The notes beneath the pieces were generated by a model. The model ran no database searches, was not told the DNA's origin, and saw only the letters and a list, made by a program, of their open reading frames with translations. A DNA stretch of 64,000 nucleotides, taken from the NCBI GenBank assembly GCA_963662675.2, contig CAXXHP010000003.1, positions 198,506 through 262,505 of the forward strand. The letters run 5' to 3'. A program made the position numbers and the translations under genes. Source of the DNA: G963662675 sp963662675 (GTDB taxonomy: Bacteria > Bacteroidota > Bacteroidia > Bacteroidales > Prolixibacteraceae). Positions 62,375 through 64,000 of the stretch are shown here, one piece after another; position 1 is the first letter of the stretch, and each line of letters opens with the position of its first letter.

Positions 62375-62791
62375 CTATCTTCCTCTAACAAGTCGCCCCA
62401 AGGCAAATTTACCTCCTCCGTAAATCAGAATGCTAGTATAGATTACTAGGTACAGCAAAGCCATTTCTTTATTGCTGAACGGATCGTTCCCGTGAATGTA
62501 GAATGCAGCAACACACATCGTAAAAATTAGTGGAATAGATGCTAGCCGGGTGGTTATACCAAGAATCAGTAGAACAGAGCAACATACTTCTGCAAAAATG
62601 GTCAATATTAGCGAAAAGGTAGCCCCAATGCCAAAGGGATCGGCAAAAGCAATTTCACCTCCACCGAAAAGAGTCTGTAGTTTTGGGATTCCGTGGGTGA
62701 GCATAAATGCACCTCCACAAACACGTAGTATTAATAGCCAAATGTTTTCAACAAATTCATTTGATCTTGGACCAAGCAGTCTTTTGCTCAT
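62375..62791 (-). CDS. DoxX family membrane protein
   Basis: A 138-residue protein with four membrane segments. The family pattern is visible in WLLILRVCGGAFMLTHGIPK, LQTLFGGGEIAFADPFGIGA and LILTIFAEVCCSVLLILGI, then TRLASIPLIFTMCVAAFYIH. DoxX-like proteins are linked to redox and quinone-associated functions in the inner membrane, but most have no assigned activity. It is a single-gene unit between convergent and parallel neighbours. Confidence 0.88.
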   Translation of the reverse strand: MSKRLLGPRSNEFVENIWLLILRVCGGAFMLTHGIPKLQTLFGGGEIAFADPFGIGATFSLILTIFAEVCCSVLLILGITTRLASIPLIFTMCVAAFYIHGNDPFSNKEMALLYLVIYTSILIYGGGKFALGRLVRGR

Positions 62792-62980
62792 GATGTTTTT
62801 TTGATTTTATTCGAATAATAAATATAACTACAGGAAACAGAAAAAATTACATTTTTAGATTTTTTTTGCAACAAAAATGATTGCTGGAGCTGTTTTGATT
62901 TTTTTAAAGAAAATAACCAACAATCAGTCGGTAGTAATCGCAGTTATTGGTTATTGTGTATGTTGTTGTTTTCCTGGGAT

Positions 62981-63604
62981 TTATTCTGCTGTATATCCAA
63001 CGGGGTGATTCAACATCGGATATTGTGTGTCTGTCAAAGACAGAATGTCCTTTACTTTTTCTTGGTCAAAACCAGCCCTTGGACGAGTCTTCAGCCCTGT
63101 TCCGGCGCAGAATAGAGCAATATTTTGCGATACAATGCCCACATCAATAGCTGCCCAGTTAAGCTTTAGTGATTCTTCACCCATCTGAAAGCGAGATATA
63201 TCTGATACCAATACGATAAGAACCGGTGCAGTGGTTCTGCCAATAACTTCTCTGTAATCTCCTTCAATAACAGGTATTAATTGTTGTCCAAAAGCATCAT
63301 GTAGGTATGCGCCTTCTTCCATAAATACATAGAGGTCAACATCCTGAGCATTGGTTGAAGAAGAGGCAGTGCGTTTTGCTTCATTAGCACGGTTAACACC
63401 ATTTGCAGACCACAATAGATCGGATAAATCCTGAAGGCTTAGCTTTTTCTCTGACCATTCTTTTACTGATGCCCTTACGGACAATGCTTCCAAAACAGGA
63501 AGTCCGCGTTTTGTGTCCGGATTGTTTAGTTTAATAGGCTCTTGTGACAGAATTTGACTATACGATCCTGTAATCACTATTAGTATAAGGACTAATTTCT
63601 TCAT
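62981..63604 (-). CDS. Secreted SagB/nitroreductase-family protein
   Basis: A 207-residue protein with a signal peptide (MKKLVLILIVITGSYSQILS, cleaved near LSQ) followed by a nitroreductase fold: RASVKEWSEKKLSLQDLSDL, LWSANGVNRANEAKRTASSS, NAQDVDLYVFMEEGAYLHDA and WAAIDVGIVSQNIALFCAGT. The last segment is the FMN-facing helix typical of SagB/ThcOx-type oxidoreductases. Export of a flavin enzyme suggests a periplasmic role. Substrate unknown. Confidence 0.85.
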   Translation of the reverse strand: MKKLVLILIVITGSYSQILSQEPIKLNNPDTKRGLPVLEALSVRASVKEWSEKKLSLQDLSDLLWSANGVNRANEAKRTASSSTNAQDVDLYVFMEEGAYLHDAFGQQLIPVIEGDYREVIGRTTAPVLIVLVSDISRFQMGEESLKLNWAAIDVGIVSQNIALFCAGTGLKTRPRAGFDQEKVKDILSLTDTQYPMLNHPVGYTAE

Positions 63605-64000
63605 AATATAATTTGATTTAGTATGAGTTACTATTTTGCGTTGTTGTTTTTAAACTATGAGATATAATGCATAAATCATGAAAATGTTTATTTATTATCA
63701 TGTTTGTTGGATTAGATTAACAAATATTTGGGAATATGCGAGTTGCCTAGTCTTTCAGTAATGTATCGTGTATATTATTAAAATTACAGAAAGACCTCAT
63801 CTTACTCAGTATTATTGAAATGGGATTTAATATTTTACATTCAAATAAATTTTGGTTTTTAAAATTAATTCATAATTTTGCTTTTACTATTACAATGAAA
63901 AATGAAAAAGTTGGCTATCATACTTAACGTCGAAGTGGTCATTTCGCAAGCGAAGTGAGGATGTTGACGTATATGTATACCAGATGGTCATTCTCACAAG
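63605..64000. other. Intergenic region ending in REP-like repeats
   Basis: AT-rich sequence with no gene. From about 63937 there is GGTCATTTCGCAAGCGAAGT, whose ATTTCGC/GCGAAGT arms form a hairpin, and a second GGTCATT start at 63987 that runs out of the window. This resembles repetitive extragenic palindromes of Bacteroidota. Confidence 0.5.

Overview
The window is AT-rich chromosomal DNA from a member of the Bacteroidota. Evidence for this is a SusC/SusD pair, Bacteroidota-type -7 boxes (TAnnTTTG), genes without Shine-Dalgarno sequences, a DEAD-box helicase whose motif II reads DEFD, and a PIF1-like helicase with HRDC and HTH_40 regions. A marine or anaerobic lineage such as the Marinilabiliales is plausible but cannot be settled from the sequence alone. 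No rRNA, tRNA, CRISPR array or phage structural gene was seen.

Left part (1-38 kb), ordinary chromosome. A four-gene plus-strand operon (700-5238) encodes a two-subunit sodium:solute symporter with an unusually long small subunit, a TPR membrane protein and a porin-like barrel. It is followed by a phosphoesterase and a large Cache-PAS-CBS-DUF294 sensor, the family that usually accompanies this symporter class. Next come two helicases, a methyltransferase and a CPBP protease on the minus strand, then an iron-sulfur membrane protein, a histidine kinase, a nitronate monooxygenase and a catalytic/non-catalytic M16 peptidase pair on the plus strand. From 22.5 to 37.3 kb lies a sugar or glycoside utilisation locus: SusC, SusD, a nucleoside-hydrolase-like lipoprotein broken by a frameshift, RibB with a DeoR regulator, and a tight operon of FGGY kinase, fucose/arabinose-type isomerase, sugar permease and split transketolase. 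The proposed logic is outer-membrane capture, glycoside cleavage, inner-membrane uptake, isomerisation, phosphorylation and two-carbon transfer.

Middle part (38-57.5 kb), accessory island. Nearly every gene is on the minus strand. They form blocks separated by long imperfect palindromes that look like integron attC sites; no integrase gene is in view. Group II introns sit in these sites on the opposite strand: one full copy with reverse transcriptase, one internally replaced copy, one truncated copy, two mini derivatives and a reverse-transcriptase remnant at the left edge. The cargo includes an SDR/reductase/NTF2 operon, a VanZ-like protein, phosphoesterases, an ECF-sigma/sensor/CPBP module, a DUF1016 nuclease, a PIN-domain protein, a truncated phosphoesterase-NTPase, and a three-gene module of MBL hydrolase, fused E2-E1-JAB protein and membrane protein. 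The last is the best candidate for a little-described system: a ubiquitin-like conjugation cassette with no recognisable ubiquitin-like protein. Three covarying hairpins with a shared internal loop lie beside the attC-like sites around this module and its neighbour.

Right part (57.5-64 kb), chromosome again: a dispersed repeat, enolase, a DUF190 protein, a PBP4-type D-Ala-D-Ala carboxypeptidase, DoxX, and a secreted SagB-like nitroreductase. The window ends in REP-like repeats.
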